NCBI RefSeq assembly: GCF_000971115.1
Contig: NZ_BBLV01000004.1
Location: 62,001-126,000 of the forward strand
Length of the DNA: 64,000 nucleotides
DNA from: Demequina gelatinilytica
GTDB lineage: Bacteria; Actinomycetota; Actinomycetes; Actinomycetales; Demequinaceae
Direction of reading: 5' to 3'
The translations under genes were made by a program, and so were the position numbers. The notes beneath the pieces are model-generated. The model had not been told where the DNA came from. It made no database searches and saw nothing but the letters and a program-made list of their open reading frames with translations. Positions 17,308-28,323 of the stretch are shown piece after piece. Numbering within the stretch: the first letter of the stretch is position 1; every line of letters begins with the position of its first letter.

Positions 17308-17667
17308 TCAGGCGCCGTCGTCGACCGGCACGAGCCAGTAGCCGCCGTGCCGCCGGAGCTCCCAGTGGAAGCGATCGGAGCGTGCGCCACGTTCGCTGTT
17401 GACGCCTTCGTCGATGTACATCGCCACCATGGACAGGGGATCCTCGGTGGGCCCGGCCCCGCTGACGACCCATTCGATGATGGCGCGCAGCTGCCCCGGC
17501 GAGAACTGCACCGTCGCCCACGGCTCGACGCCGGGGTCGACCAGATCGCGCTCGCGCGCCACCGCCAGCCCGTCGTCGACGCGCTCGATCGGCTGAGTGC
17601 GGTGGCGCCTCCAGAACTCGACCAGGTCCTCGAGCCCGAGCCGATGCTCGCCGTCACCCGCTGCCAT
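17308..17667 (-). CDS. Small cytosolic protein overlapping a secreted protein gene (candidate immunity protein)
   Basis: 119 residues, acidic, with no signal peptide or membrane segment. It begins LGLEDLVEFWRRHRTQPIERV and ends in FHWELRRHGGYWLVPVDDGA. I do not recognise a family. Its ATG overlaps the stop of the secreted protein gene upstream by 4 bases (ATGA), so the two are translationally coupled and the proteins should be made in fixed ratio. That arrangement, a secreted protein followed by a small acidic cytosolic one, is typical of toxin-immunity pairs; the role is inference only. It could also be an unrelated regulatory protein. Confidence 0.6.
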   Translation of the reverse strand: MAAGDGEHRLGLEDLVEFWRRHRTQPIERVDDGLAVARERDLVDPGVEPWATVQFSPGQLRAIIEWVVSGAGPTEDPLSMVAMYIDEGVNSERGARSDRFHWELRRHGGYWLVPVDDGA

Positions 17668-18185
17668 CAGCACGCGCTCCTGCTCGGGAAGGCCGTGAGG
17701 ATCTTGCGCTGCACCAGGTCGACCACCACGCGGAAGGTCTGCCTGCGGATCACGTTGCCGGTGCGCGCATCGCGCAGCGCAAGCTGGTGTGAGCAGCAAT
17801 ACTTGTTGGCACCCTGGTAGACGCTCGCCGACGGGCTGATCGGCACGTTCCGGATCGCATAGTCGGCCATGTACCGCCAGTTGCCGGCGAGATTCGTCCC
17901 CGCGGCGACCGTCGCGAACTGGGACGCATGGCCCGCCTGGATATGCCGGAAGCCCCACCTCTCGGTTCCGCGCCAGAGGTACGCCTTGGCGACCCCGTAG
18001 CGGACGAAGGTCGCCACCGTCTTGGAGGACGAGCTTGAGATCCCGCAGGCACCCCAGGTCTGCCGTGTCTGCTCCGAGGCGATCCTGACCTCTCCGAGGC
18101 TCGGCGTCGCGCTCGCGGGTGCAGCAGCACCCGACGCGACCGTCAGCCCCAGCACCAGCGCGACATGCGTCCTGAACCCGGACAC
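17667..18185 (-). CDS. Secreted protein of unknown function, possible BECR/EndoU-fold RNase
   Basis: 172 residues. The signal peptide MSGFRTHVALVLGLTVASGAAAPASA predicts Sec export. The mature part has four cysteines (47, 130, 131, 172), the pair His81/His86 in GFRHIQAGH and the C-terminal strand VVVDLVQRKILTAFPS. A histidine pair followed by a terminal ILTAFP-like strand resembles BECR-fold RNase toxins such as bacterial EndoU, where the last strand carries TAYP. This is pattern resemblance, not demonstrated homology. GTG 18185 is preferred over GTG 18215 because the latter adds acidic residues before the signal peptide. Coupled to the next gene by ATGA. Confidence 0.6.
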   Translation of the reverse strand: MSGFRTHVALVLGLTVASGAAAPASATPSLGEVRIASEQTRQTWGACGISSSSSKTVATFVRYGVAKAYLWRGTERWGFRHIQAGHASQFATVAAGTNLAGNWRYMADYAIRNVPISPSASVYQGANKYCCSHQLALRDARTGNVIRRQTFRVVVDLVQRKILTAFPSRSAC

Positions 18186-18236
18186 CCGGTCCCCCGTTTC
18201 CGCGAGCGTTCGCACGCGCCCGCGAATTGCCTGCTA

Positions 18237-18266
18237 GATATACCTCTCAAAGCAGGCGGCATGCAA
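18237..18266 (-). promoter_or_regulatory. Promoter of the secreted-protein/partner pair
   Basis: Minus-strand TTGCAT, an 18-nt spacer and TATATC. The local A/T content is clearly higher than in the surrounding sequence. Confidence 0.5.
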
Positions 18267-18329
18267 GCGCTCAACCTCCCGAAGGTCGCGCCTGCAACGG
18301 GCTCCAGCTCGCGCCGCAGCGCTCATGCC

Positions 18330-18335
18330 TAGGCT
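18330..18335 (+). promoter_or_regulatory. -10 box of the HMCES/YedK gene
   Basis: TAGGCT stands 6 nt before the ATG at 18342, leaderless spacing; GGAGG in the spacer is too close to act as a normal ribosome site. Confidence 0.5.
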
Positions 18336-18341
18336 GGAGGC

Positions 18342-19022
18342 ATGTGCGGCCGCTACGCCAACTTCCTCACCGAGCAGGAGCTCGTCGACGCGTTCGAGAT
18401 CGCGGTGATCGCGGACGATGCGCGCCTCGCCCCGCGCTACAACATCGGGCCGATGCAGGACACCAGCATCATCGTCGCGCGCAAGGAGGCCGGCCGCTCG
18501 CTCGAGCTCGCCAGGTGGGGCCTGGTGCCCTCGTGGGCCAAGGACCCGTCCATCGGCTCCAAGATGTTCAACGCGCGCTCCGAGACCGTTGCGGAGAAGC
18601 CGTCCTTCCGCTCGGCCTTCGCCAAGCGACGCTGCATCGTCCCGGCGTCCGGGTACTACGAGTGGAGGACCGTCGACGGGGTCAAGCATCCCTACTTCAT
18701 CCACACCGAGGACGGCGCTCCCCTGGCGCTCGCCGGGCTGTTCGAGTTCTGGCGCGACAAGGCGCTCGGCGACGAGGCGCCGTGGCTCGCGACCTGCTCG
18801 ATCGTCACCACCGCGGCGCGCGACGAGATGCAAGAGATCCACGACCGCCAGCCGGTGATGCTCCTGCACGACGAGGCGGCCGCCTGGCTCGACGCGGGTA
18901 CCGGCAAGGACGACCTCTTCGCCGTGATCGCCGCGCCCGCGCCCGCGCTGACCTGGCATGAGGTCGGGCGCGACGTGGGCAACATCAGGAACCAGGGCGA
19001 GCAGCTCGTGCTGCCCCTCTGA
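18342..19022 (+). CDS. SOS response-associated peptidase / abasic-site shield (HMCES, YedK)
   Basis: 226 residues, the normal length for the SRAP family. The invariant N-terminus MCGRYANF is present: Cys2 becomes N-terminal after Met removal and forms a thiazolidine link with abasic sites in single-stranded DNA. The other conserved blocks are ARWGLVPSWAKDP, FNARSETVAEKPSFRSAF, RRCIVPASGYYEW with the catalytic Glu, and the His in the IHDRQPVML block. It protects replication forks at abasic lesions. Monocistronic, convergent with glf across a repeat-bearing spacer. Confidence 0.95.
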   Translation: MCGRYANFLTEQELVDAFEIAVIADDARLAPRYNIGPMQDTSIIVARKEAGRSLELARWGLVPSWAKDPSIGSKMFNARSETVAEKPSFRSAFAKRRCIVPASGYYEWRTVDGVKHPYFIHTEDGAPLALAGLFEFWRDKALGDEAPWLATCSIVTTAARDEMQEIHDRQPVMLLHDEAAAWLDAGTGKDDLFAVIAAPAPALTWHEVGRDVGNIRNQGEQLVLPL

Positions 19023-19023
19023 A

Positions 19024-19133
19024 GCGACACTCACCCACCACTGCCGCGCGGAGATCCGCGAGAAGCGACAGTGATCTACCACTTCCGGAGGGGGAGTGAT
19101 CTACCACTTCCGGAGGGGGAGAGGGCGGGGTGG

Positions 19134-19134
<1 letters not shown>
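19024..19134. repeat. Diverged tandem repeat between convergent genes (element E1)
   Basis: A 25-bp unit starting AGTGATCTACCACTTCC and ending in a G-run is present as two exact copies at 19070-19094 and 19095-19119. A diverged relative, AGCGACACTCACCCACCACTG, lies at 19023-19043, with a small CGCGG/CCGCG hairpin between at about 19047-19060. The same core (CGACACTCACC, CTACCACTTC, G-rich tail) recurs at 58.2 kb and inverted at 58.04 kb. It fills the gap between the HMCES and glf stops and may serve as a bidirectional terminator. Confidence 0.8.
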
Positions 19135-21086
<1,952 letters not shown>

Positions 21087-21090
<4 letters not shown>

Positions 21091-22397
21091 TCGAGGACGC
21101 CCTCCAGGACATCCCGCGCGCGCTCACGGCCCTGGCCGAGTGGGGCGCGTGCCTGCTCTACATCACGCTCGTGCCCAAGCGGCTGTCGAGGCTCCCGCTC
21201 ATCGGCGCGCTGCTCGTGGGCCTGGGCGTGCTGTGGGGCGTCCAGAAGTTCGCGGGCACCCTGCCGCTGGGCCTGTGGTCGCTCGGCATGGTGCTCGCCG
21301 TGGGCGCGATGTACGCGCTCATCCGTGTGTGCGTCGACACGGATTCCAAGGGAGCGGGCGACCTGCTCGCGCGCGCCTTCGTGCTCGGCGAGCTGGTCGC
21401 GTCGCTCGAGTGGCAGCTGGATCAGCACTTCTTCGGCGGCGACACGTGGGGCTGGGGGCGCTTCGCGCTGATCGTCATCCTCTACGGCACGGGGTTCACG
21501 GCCGCGTGGTTCGCCGAGCGGCGCAACTTCCCGCCCAACGAGATGATCCCGATCGACGGCCGCATCCTGGCCTCGACCCTGTCGATCGCGCTCGTCACGT
21601 TCCTCATGTCGAACCTCAGCTTCGTCACGGGCGACACCCCGTTCAGCGGCCGCGACGGACCCGAGATCTACTACATCCGCACGCTCGTGGACTTCGCGGG
21701 CTTCATCGCGCTCTACGCGATGCGCAGCCAGCGCCTCCAGCTCCAGCGCGCCGTCGAGGTGCAGTCGATGAACTCGCTGCTGCGCCACCAGCATCAGCAG
21801 TACCTGCGCTCCCGTCAGGAGCGCGAGGCGGTGAACGCGCGCTACCACGACATGAAGCACTACATCACGGCCATCCGCAACGAGACGGACGCGGCGCTGC
21901 GCTCGGAGATGGTCGACCAGCTCGAGCGCTCGGTCCGCGGCTACTCCGCGATGGCGGTCGACACCGGCAACGCCGTGGTCGACACGATGCTCTCGAGCAA
22001 GACCGAGCAGGCGGAGCTCGAGGGCATCACCGTGACCAGCGTGGTCGACGGCGCCGTGGTCGACTTCATGGAGGTCATGGACGTCGTCACGGTCTTCGGC
22101 AACGCGCTCGACAACGCGATCGAGGCGACGTCCCGCGTCAAGGACCCCGAGCAGCGCCTCATCCGCGTCGCGGTCTACCGCCAGGGGCACTTCGCGCTCG
22201 CGCGCTTCGAGAACTGGTTCGGCGGCTCGCTCACGCTGGTCGACGGCCTCCCCGCGACCACCAAGGACGATGCGCACCACCACGGCTACGGCCTCAAGAA
22301 CATCCGCCAGGTCGCCGAGCGCTACGACGGCAGCCTCACGGTGAGCACCGAGGACGGCTGGTTCATCCTTCGCCTCATGGTCCCCATCCCCGACTGA
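21087..22397 (+). CDS. GHKL sensor histidine kinase (AgrC-like)
   Basis: 436 residues. Six or so N-terminal membrane helices (15-215) precede a coiled segment (LQRAVEVQSMNSLLRHQHQQYLRSRQ), the phospho-acceptor region RYHDMKHYITAIRNE and an ATPase domain with the N box VFGNALDNAIEAT and the G box GYGLKNIRQVAERY. This layout matches peptide-sensing AgrC/VirS kinases. No AgrB-like peptidase or AgrD-like prepeptide gene was found nearby, so the signal is unknown. It is translationally coupled to the regulator upstream (GTGA overlap) and overlaps the esterase start downstream. Confidence 0.92.
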
Positions 22398-23689
22398 TGC
22401 GCAGGCTCACCCTCCTCGCGGCCGGCACCGCCGCGACGCTCGCCCTCACGGCCTGCGGCGCGTCCCCACCCTCCCCGACCGCGCCCCTCACGAGCCCGGA
22501 GGTGGTGGCGAGCGCATCGTCCCCCACGGGCTACGAGGTGACGTTCCGCTTCGACGCGCCCGAGGCGGAGGCCGTATGGCTCGCGGGCGACCTGTACTTC
22601 ACGGAGCCCGACGCCGTGGGCCTCGCCGGCGCGAGCTGGTCCTGGCTGGGCGACGAGTGGTCCGAGGGTGACGTCAGCGCGCCCCCGCTCGCCGAGGACC
22701 TCGCGGAGATGACGCGCGGCGAGGACGGGGTGTGGGAGCTCACCACGGCGGTCCCGGCGGGGCTGTGGAACTACGGCTTCGTCACGCGCGAGTGCTCGGT
22801 CATCCTGCTGTGCACGGTCGCGGCGGACCCGGCCAACCCGCCGCCCCTCGAGGCCCAGCCCGGGGCGACGCAGGCCTGGTCACAGCTGTTCGTGCCCGTG
22901 GACCAGGCGCACCCCACGTACGATGCGGCCGGCCAGCTGCCCACCGCCGCGGCCGAGCAGGGCACCGTCGAGGTCCGGACGTACCCCTCGGACCTCTCGA
23001 TCGATCCCGCGGGCGAGCACCGGATGGGCGTGTACCTGCCGGCGGGCTACGACCCCGACCGCACAGAGCCCTATCCCCTGCTGGTGCTGTCGCACGGCGC
23101 GGGCGGCGACGAGGCCTCGTGGTGGGTCGAGGGAGGCGCGGCCCAGCTGCTCGACCACGCGATCGCGGACGGCGTGATCCCGCCCGTGGTCGCCGTCACC
23201 ACGGCCTTCGAGGGCCTGTCCGAGGACGGCATGGCGGACCCGGACTTCTGGGACCTCTACACCGCGGAGCTGATCGACAGCGTGCTGCCCTACGCCGAGG
23301 CAGAGCTCGACGCGACCGCGGATCCCGCGCTGCGCGCCTTCGGGGGCCTGTCGATGGGCGCGCGGCTCAGCGAGCACCTGCTGCTCACGCAGCCCGACCT
23401 GTTCGGCGCTTACGGCATCTGGTCGATGCCGGAGGCGGTCGCGAGCCCGGCCGCCGCCGAGCTGGGCGACGCGGACCTGGCGGTCGCTGCGACCGCACGC
23501 GCCGTGCACCTGGGCACCGGCGCCGAGGACGCGCTCGCGCCCGCGCCGGAGGACTTCGAGGAGCTCGCGGCGCGCTACCGCGAGGCCGGCCTCGACGCCG
23601 CGACGTACGCGACGCACGGCGGCCACACGTGGTGGGTGTGGCGGCAGATGCTCGGCGACTTCCTCGCCACCACGGCCTTCGCCGGGTGA
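22397..23689 (+). CDS. Esterase-family lipoprotein with N-terminal E-set-like domain
   Basis: 430 residues. The signal peptide ends in a lipobox, LALTACG (Cys near residue 20), so the protein is membrane-anchored and outside the cell. An immunoglobulin-like E-set module (about 45-160, VTFRFDAPEAEAVWLAGDL) is followed by an alpha/beta-hydrolase of the enterochelin/feruloyl esterase type: LLVLSHGAGGDEASWW, nucleophile serine in FGGLSMGAR, catalytic histidine in THGGHTWWVWR. Start ATG overlaps the kinase stop (TGATG), so it is the third gene of the two-component operon. Likely substrates are ester-decorated polysaccharides or siderophore esters; unproven. Confidence 0.85.
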   Translation: MRRLTLLAAGTAATLALTACGASPPSPTAPLTSPEVVASASSPTGYEVTFRFDAPEAEAVWLAGDLYFTEPDAVGLAGASWSWLGDEWSEGDVSAPPLAEDLAEMTRGEDGVWELTTAVPAGLWNYGFVTRECSVILLCTVAADPANPPPLEAQPGATQAWSQLFVPVDQAHPTYDAAGQLPTAAAEQGTVEVRTYPSDLSIDPAGEHRMGVYLPAGYDPDRTEPYPLLVLSHGAGGDEASWWVEGGAAQLLDHAIADGVIPPVVAVTTAFEGLSEDGMADPDFWDLYTAELIDSVLPYAEAELDATADPALRAFGGLSMGARLSEHLLLTQPDLFGAYGIWSMPEAVASPAAAELGDADLAVAATARAVHLGTGAEDALAPAPEDFEELAARYREAGLDAATYATHGGHTWWVWRQMLGDFLATTAFAG

Positions 23690-23708
23690 CGCATCGTCCC
23701 TCGCGAGA

Positions 23709-24725
23709 TCAGTTGAGCTGCAGGGCCCAGGACGCGCCGCGGTAGGCCGCGACCGTCGCCTTGCGGCCAGGCTTGCCCGGCAGGTGCACGATGCGTCCGA
23801 GAGCGCCGCGCTTGAGCTGCCGGTAGACCTCCGGGTCGTCGAAGTGGAGGTCCTGCCACAGCGCCACCTTGCGCGCGAAGTCCTCGTCACGCCCCGAGCG
23901 CAGCAGCATCGTCGACGAGATCACGCACACCACCTGAAGGTGGTGGAGCAGGTACTTGTACAGCGCCGGGGCGACCTCGTACGGGCTGACCTCGACGTCC
24001 ATGAGCAGACGGTTCACCTTGAGCTGCTGGTCGATCCGGCGGATCATCACGGCCTCGTTGACCGACTGGTCGGGGCGCCCGATGAAGTACCGGTAGAGGT
24101 CCACGTCGAGGTAGTACATCGACGTCACGTGCAGCAGCGGCTGGTAGACGTACAGGTTGTCCACGTAGAAGGTGTGCTCCGGCAGGCGGAGCCCCGACTC
24201 GCGCAGCAGGCCCGTGCGGTACACGAGCGAGTGCATCATCAGGAACTGACCGGTGCGGAAGCGCCCCACCTCGTCCCAGCCGAACACCCTGCCCTGCGGC
24301 AGCACGTTGCGGTAGCGGACGGCGCGCTTGCGGCGCCGGCCCACCTTCTCGTACACGAAGTTGCTCAGCACCAGGTCGAGCTCCTGGTCCCCGGAGAAGC
24401 CTCGCAGCGTCGCGAGCAGCGTCGCGAACGCCTCACCGTCCACCCAGTCGTCCGCGTCGACCACCTTGAGGTAGCGGCCGCGGGCGACGTCGATGCCGAC
24501 GTTGATGGTCGAGCCGTGGCCCCCGTTGGGCTTGTGGATCGCCCGCACGATGCCGGGGTGGGCCGCCTCGTAGCGGTCCGCCATGTCCCCCGTGCCGTCG
24601 GTCGAGCCGTCGTTCACGATGAGGATCTCGATGTCGGTCTCGCCGATCAGCAGCGAGTCGACGCAGCGCTCCAGCCATCCCTCAGCGTTGTACGAGGGGA
24701 CGACCACCGTCAGGGTGGGGTGCAT
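23709..24725 (-). CDS. Glycosyltransferase family 2
   Basis: 338 residues. The GT-A core is clear: LTVVVPSYNAEGWLERCVDSLL at the N-terminus, IEILIVNDGSTDGTGDMA, and the metal-binding DxD as VVDADDWVDGEAF. The C-terminal half, rich in aromatic residues, is typical of polysaccharide-building transferases without membrane helices. ATG 24725 lies 11 bp after the stop of the GtrA-like gene, so the two probably act together on a lipid-linked or surface glycan. Acceptor and sugar are not predictable. Confidence 0.9.
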   Translation of the reverse strand: MHPTLTVVVPSYNAEGWLERCVDSLLIGETDIEILIVNDGSTDGTGDMADRYEAAHPGIVRAIHKPNGGHGSTINVGIDVARGRYLKVVDADDWVDGEAFATLLATLRGFSGDQELDLVLSNFVYEKVGRRRKRAVRYRNVLPQGRVFGWDEVGRFRTGQFLMMHSLVYRTGLLRESGLRLPEHTFYVDNLYVYQPLLHVTSMYYLDVDLYRYFIGRPDQSVNEAVMIRRIDQQLKVNRLLMDVEVSPYEVAPALYKYLLHHLQVVCVISSTMLLRSGRDEDFARKVALWQDLHFDDPEVYRQLKRGALGRIVHLPGKPGRKATVAAYRGASWALQLN

Positions 24726-24736
24726 GGTGGGGTCCT

Positions 24737-25471
24737 CTACGCGTCCTTGTGCTCGTCCCGCGTCGCGTCGGCGCTGTCGCGCTCGATGACCGCGGCGGGG
24801 ACCGGCGCAGAGCCGGCCGTGCCTTCTTCGGTGGAAACGATAGCCGCCGCGGGCTGGGACCCCTGACCGTCCTGGTCCTGCTCGGGCACCTGACGGAAGA
24901 TGAGCTTGAAGATGGGGAAGAACACCCAGAAGGAGATCGCGGAGTTGATCACCATGGTGGTGACGTCCGCCACCGTCTCGCCGGTGGTGCCCCATCCGAG
25001 CGTGTTGATGAAGAAGTCGTACAGCGGCGCCTTGTAGAAGCCCTGGGCCGCGGCCGCCACGAAGGTGATGGCGACGTAGGCGATGAAGTACCACATGGCC
25101 GCGATCCACGGCGAGGTGTTGGACTTGAAGGTGATGTTGCGCTGCAGGAAGAAGTTGATGATCTGCGCGATCGCCAGCGTGATCTGCACCGACAGGAAGT
25201 AGGACAGGCCGCCGCCGCCACCGTCGCCGATCGCGCCCGCCGGGTAGTCGAACATGAAGTACTGCGAGCCGTCGACGTTCGAGCCGACCGGGAACACCTG
25301 GAAGGTCGTGTTGAGCAGCTCGGTGCCGTCGAGCCACGAGCGCAGGATCGGCATGAGCGCCAGCTGGAGCGCCGTGACCGCGTTCGAGAAGACGAAGAAC
25401 ATGAGGAACTGGGCCGTGTTGGGGCGGCGCTCCTCGAAGCGGCGCCACGCGCGGATCAGGGGCTGGAACAT
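24737..25471 (-). CDS. GtrA-like polytopic membrane protein
   Basis: 244 residues with an N-terminal amphipathic stretch (MFQPLIRAWRRFEERRPNTAQFL), four main hydrophobic segments and a charged C-terminal tail. The segment YFLSVQITLAIAQIINFFLQRNITFKSNTSPW is the GtrA-family hallmark (NFFLxRxxTF). GtrA proteins are thought to help translocate lipid-linked sugars for glycan decoration. A loop insertion (DGSQYFMFDYPAGAIGDGGGGG) between helices is longer than in simple GtrA. It lies between a family 3 glycosidase and a GT2 transferase in one operon, 11-23 bp apart. Confidence 0.82.
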   Translation of the reverse strand: MFQPLIRAWRRFEERRPNTAQFLMFFVFSNAVTALQLALMPILRSWLDGTELLNTTFQVFPVGSNVDGSQYFMFDYPAGAIGDGGGGGLSYFLSVQITLAIAQIINFFLQRNITFKSNTSPWIAAMWYFIAYVAITFVAAAAQGFYKAPLYDFFINTLGWGTTGETVADVTTMVINSAISFWVFFPIFKLIFRQVPEQDQDGQGSQPAAAIVSTEEGTAGSAPVPAAVIERDSADATRDEHKDA

Positions 25472-25494
25472 CGTTGCTCTCTCTCGAAGGTCGA

Positions 25495-27939
25495 TCAGGC
25501 GCCGGTGCGCACGGAGTCGGTGGAAGGGGTGGGGCGCCGGCCGGACTCGGCGAGCTCGGCGGCGAGCCGCTTGCCGGTGCGCGCACCGCGGAAGAAGCCG
25601 CTGATGATGCCGCCGAGGCCGGCGAGGTGGCGACCGTTGACCATGGTGACGATCGAGTCGACCATCTCCATGGACACGGCGCCGTTGGTCATCTTCCCGA
25701 TGGCACGGAACGGCATGTTGTAGAGGAAGTACAGGTTGAGGTCGGGCTTGCCCTTGCGCTCGGAGCGCGCGATGAGCGAGCGCAGCACCTTCGCCGCGAG
25801 GCGGGCCAGCGGGCTGCGGGCCTGGTGCATCGCGAGCAGCGGCGAGTTCGCCTCGAGCATGCGCCGGCCGCCCTCGAGCTCGGGAAGCCGACGCCCCAGG
25901 AGGGTCGCGAACTCGGCATCGGTGATCGAGCCGACGGCACCCGTGGCATACGGCTCCGGGGCGGGATCCGCGTCCGCGTCGGCGGCACGGCCCGCGACCT
26001 CGAGATGGGCGAAGGCGCGGATGTCCTCGACGGAGGCGCCGATCCCGATCCAGTACTCGCCCGCCTCGACGGCCCACGAGTCGTTGGCGACGGAGAAGTG
26101 GCGGAACGTGTACTCGTCGAACGGGATGGTGAGCGTCGCGCTCTCCCCCGGCGCGAGGCGCACCTTGTGGAAGCCCTTGAGCTCGCGCGACGGGCGGTGC
26201 ACCCCCGCGGACACGCGGCCCACGTACAGCTGCGCGACCTCGGACCCCTCGACGCTGCCGGTGTTGGTCACCGTGAACGTCGCGCCCTGGGCATCCACCG
26301 TCACCTCGCCGTACGCGAAGGTGGTGTAGCTCAGCCCGAAGCCGAACGGGAACAGCACGGGGACCTCGGCGGTCGAGTAGTAGCGGTAGCCCACGTACAG
26401 GCCCTCGCGGTACTCGGCGCTGGACTCCTTTCCCGGGTAGTACGGGTGCGACGGGTTGTCCTCGAGACGCAGCGGGTAGGTCTCCGCGAGGCGGCCCGAC
26501 GGGTTCACGGCGCCGGTGATGACGTTGACGGTCGCCTCGGCACCCGCCTGGCCGCCCAGGTAGCCGTGCACGATCGCGCGGGCGTCGTCGATCCACGGCA
26601 TCTCGACCGCGGAGCCGGCGGACAGGACCACGACGATCCGGTCGGTGGACTGGCGCAGGCGGTTGAGCAGCTCGACCTGGTTGAGCGGCAGCTCCATGTG
26701 CGTGCGGTCGTTGCCCTCGGACTCGCTGGTCTCGTCGAGGCCCAGGTACAGCAGCACCACATCGGCCTCACGCGCGGCGTCGACCGCCTCGGAGGCGAGC
26801 GCCTCGTCAGCGCCGCCCGTGCGGCGGAAGCCCTGCGCGTAGCGCACCACGTCGAGCGGCGAGCCGTCGAGGACCGTGCGCGCCGTGGACAGCTGCGTCG
26901 GGTTCACCAGCGAGGAGCCGGCGCCCTGGTAGCGGGGGGTCTCGGCGAAGTCGCCGATGACCGCGACGCGGGTGCCGGCCGCGAGGGGCAGCAGCGCATC
27001 GTCGTTCTTGAGGAGCACCTGGCTCGCCTCGGCGACGCGGCGTGCGAGCTCGTGCTGCGCCTGCGCGTCGACCTTGCGGGCGAGCGACGGGTCGATCCGG
27101 TCCACGAGCGTGCGCATCTCCGCGACGCGCACGTCGAGCTCGGCCTCGGTGAGCGTGCCGGCCTCGACGGCCGCGAGCAGCTGACGGGCCGAGTCGAGCC
27201 CGGGCGACGGCATCTCGAGCGTCCCGCCGGCCTTGACCGCCGCCTCGGCGTCGTTGGACCCGCCCCAGTCGGAGATCACCGCGCCGTCGAAGCCCCACTC
27301 GTCGCGCAGCACGTCCTGCAGCAGGTGCGGGTTCTCGTGCGCGTAGACGCCGTTGACCATGTTGTAGGAGGACATGATCGCCTTGGGCGCCGCCTCCCGC
27401 ACCACGATCTCGAAGGCGGTGAGGTAGATCTCGCGAAGCGTGCGCTCGTCGACCACGGAGTCGCTCGCCATGCGGCGGTGCTCCTGGCTGTTGGCCGCGA
27501 AGTGCTTGGGGCACGCGGAGGCGCCCTGCGACTGGATGCCGCGCACGTAGCCGGCGGCGAGCTTGCCCGACAGGTACGGGTCCTCGGAGAAGTACTCGAA
27601 GTTGCGGCCGCACAGCGGCGAACGCTTGATGTTGAGGCCGGGGCCCAGCACCACGTCGACGTCGAGCTCCGCGGCCTCGGCGCCCAGCGCCTCGCCGATC
27701 TGCTCGGCGAGCGACACGTCCCAGGAGTTGGCGACGGTCGCGGCGGTCGGGAAGCACGTGGCCGGCGCGGAGCCGTTGATCCCCAGGTGGTCGCCCGAGC
27801 CGAGCTGCTTGCGGATGCCGTGGGGGCCGTCCGAGAGGTTCAGCGCGCGCAGACCCACGCGCGGCACGCTGCGGGTCTCCCAGACGCTCTCGCCGCTCAG
27901 CAGGGCGGCCTTCTCGAGCAGGGTGAGCTCGTCGGTCAT
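25495..27939 (-). CDS. Glycoside hydrolase family 3 (beta-glucosidase/xylosidase type), cytoplasmic
   Basis: 814 residues in normal domain order: (alpha/beta)8 N-domain with GRNFEYFSEDPYLSGKLAAGYVRG, KHFAANSQE, and the nucleophile Asp in AVISDWGGSND (about residue 230); alpha/beta sandwich (VLLYLGLDE, AGSAVEMPW); fibronectin III-like domain (AQLYVGRVSAGVHRPSRELKGFHKV); and a C-terminal helical extension of about 110 residues ending in GIISGFFRGAR. It has no signal peptide, so it hydrolyses imported oligosaccharides. ATG 27939 is preferred for its AAGGAAGG site; an ATG at 28065 would add 42 low-complexity residues. First gene of an operon with gtrA and GT2. Confidence 0.93.
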   Translation of the reverse strand: MTDELTLLEKAALLSGESVWETRSVPRVGLRALNLSDGPHGIRKQLGSGDHLGINGSAPATCFPTAATVANSWDVSLAEQIGEALGAEAAELDVDVVLGPGLNIKRSPLCGRNFEYFSEDPYLSGKLAAGYVRGIQSQGASACPKHFAANSQEHRRMASDSVVDERTLREIYLTAFEIVVREAAPKAIMSSYNMVNGVYAHENPHLLQDVLRDEWGFDGAVISDWGGSNDAEAAVKAGGTLEMPSPGLDSARQLLAAVEAGTLTEAELDVRVAEMRTLVDRIDPSLARKVDAQAQHELARRVAEASQVLLKNDDALLPLAAGTRVAVIGDFAETPRYQGAGSSLVNPTQLSTARTVLDGSPLDVVRYAQGFRRTGGADEALASEAVDAAREADVVLLYLGLDETSESEGNDRTHMELPLNQVELLNRLRQSTDRIVVVLSAGSAVEMPWIDDARAIVHGYLGGQAGAEATVNVITGAVNPSGRLAETYPLRLEDNPSHPYYPGKESSAEYREGLYVGYRYYSTAEVPVLFPFGFGLSYTTFAYGEVTVDAQGATFTVTNTGSVEGSEVAQLYVGRVSAGVHRPSRELKGFHKVRLAPGESATLTIPFDEYTFRHFSVANDSWAVEAGEYWIGIGASVEDIRAFAHLEVAGRAADADADPAPEPYATGAVGSITDAEFATLLGRRLPELEGGRRMLEANSPLLAMHQARSPLARLAAKVLRSLIARSERKGKPDLNLYFLYNMPFRAIGKMTNGAVSMEMVDSIVTMVNGRHLAGLGGIISGFFRGARTGKRLAAELAESGRRPTPSTDSVRTGA

Positions 27940-28158
27940 GGTGGCGGTTCCTTCCTTGACGGCGGCGTGGCCCACCGGGGCGGTGAGACCGCCTCGCGTG
28001 CGGGCGGACGATGCAGCCGCGGCCTCGGTACGGGCGTCGGCCCGGTGGCTCTCTCGGCTTGTCATCGCAACTCCGTTGTTCTCGTCGACGGCCCGCGAGG
28101 TCCGCGGGTCGATGCCGTCAGTCAATTAAGCCGTGTGCTGCGAGCGTTCACAGGCGGT

Positions 28159-28173
28159 CCTGCACAACCTGCC
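28159..28173 (-). promoter_or_regulatory. Candidate operator motif shared by glycosidase promoters
   Basis: CCTGCACAACCTGCC matches two further copies at 34558-34572 and 34579-34593 upstream of another family 3 glycosidase gene on the same strand. The read-out on the coding strand is CAGGTTRTGCA. The binding protein is unknown. Confidence 0.45.
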
Positions 28174-28255
28174 CGATGGGCCGCACGTTCTGTCGCGGAC
28201 ATGCCGCCGGACGCGCATCGTCCCAGGTCGCCGCCCCGGTGCGGGCGCATGGGAA

Positions 28256-28285
28256 AGGCCCGAGGCGCTGAGGCGCCTCGGGCCT
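28256..28285 (-). terminator. Rho-independent terminator
   Basis: Perfect 13-bp stem AGGCCCGAGGCGC/GCGCCTCGGGCCT with a 4-nt loop; on the minus strand it is followed by TTTCCC. Second of two tandem hairpins downstream of the permuted glycosidase gene. Confidence 0.85.
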
Positions 28286-28290
28286 GAGGT

Positions 28291-28323
28291 GGTGCCGGGC
28301 CCGCCATCGCGGGGCCCGGCACC
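28291..28323 (-). terminator. Terminator hairpin
   Basis: 12-bp arms GGTGCCGGGCCC and GGGCCCGGCACC with a 9-nt loop, 20 nt after the stop of the gene ending at 28343. First of the two tandem hairpins. Confidence 0.75.
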
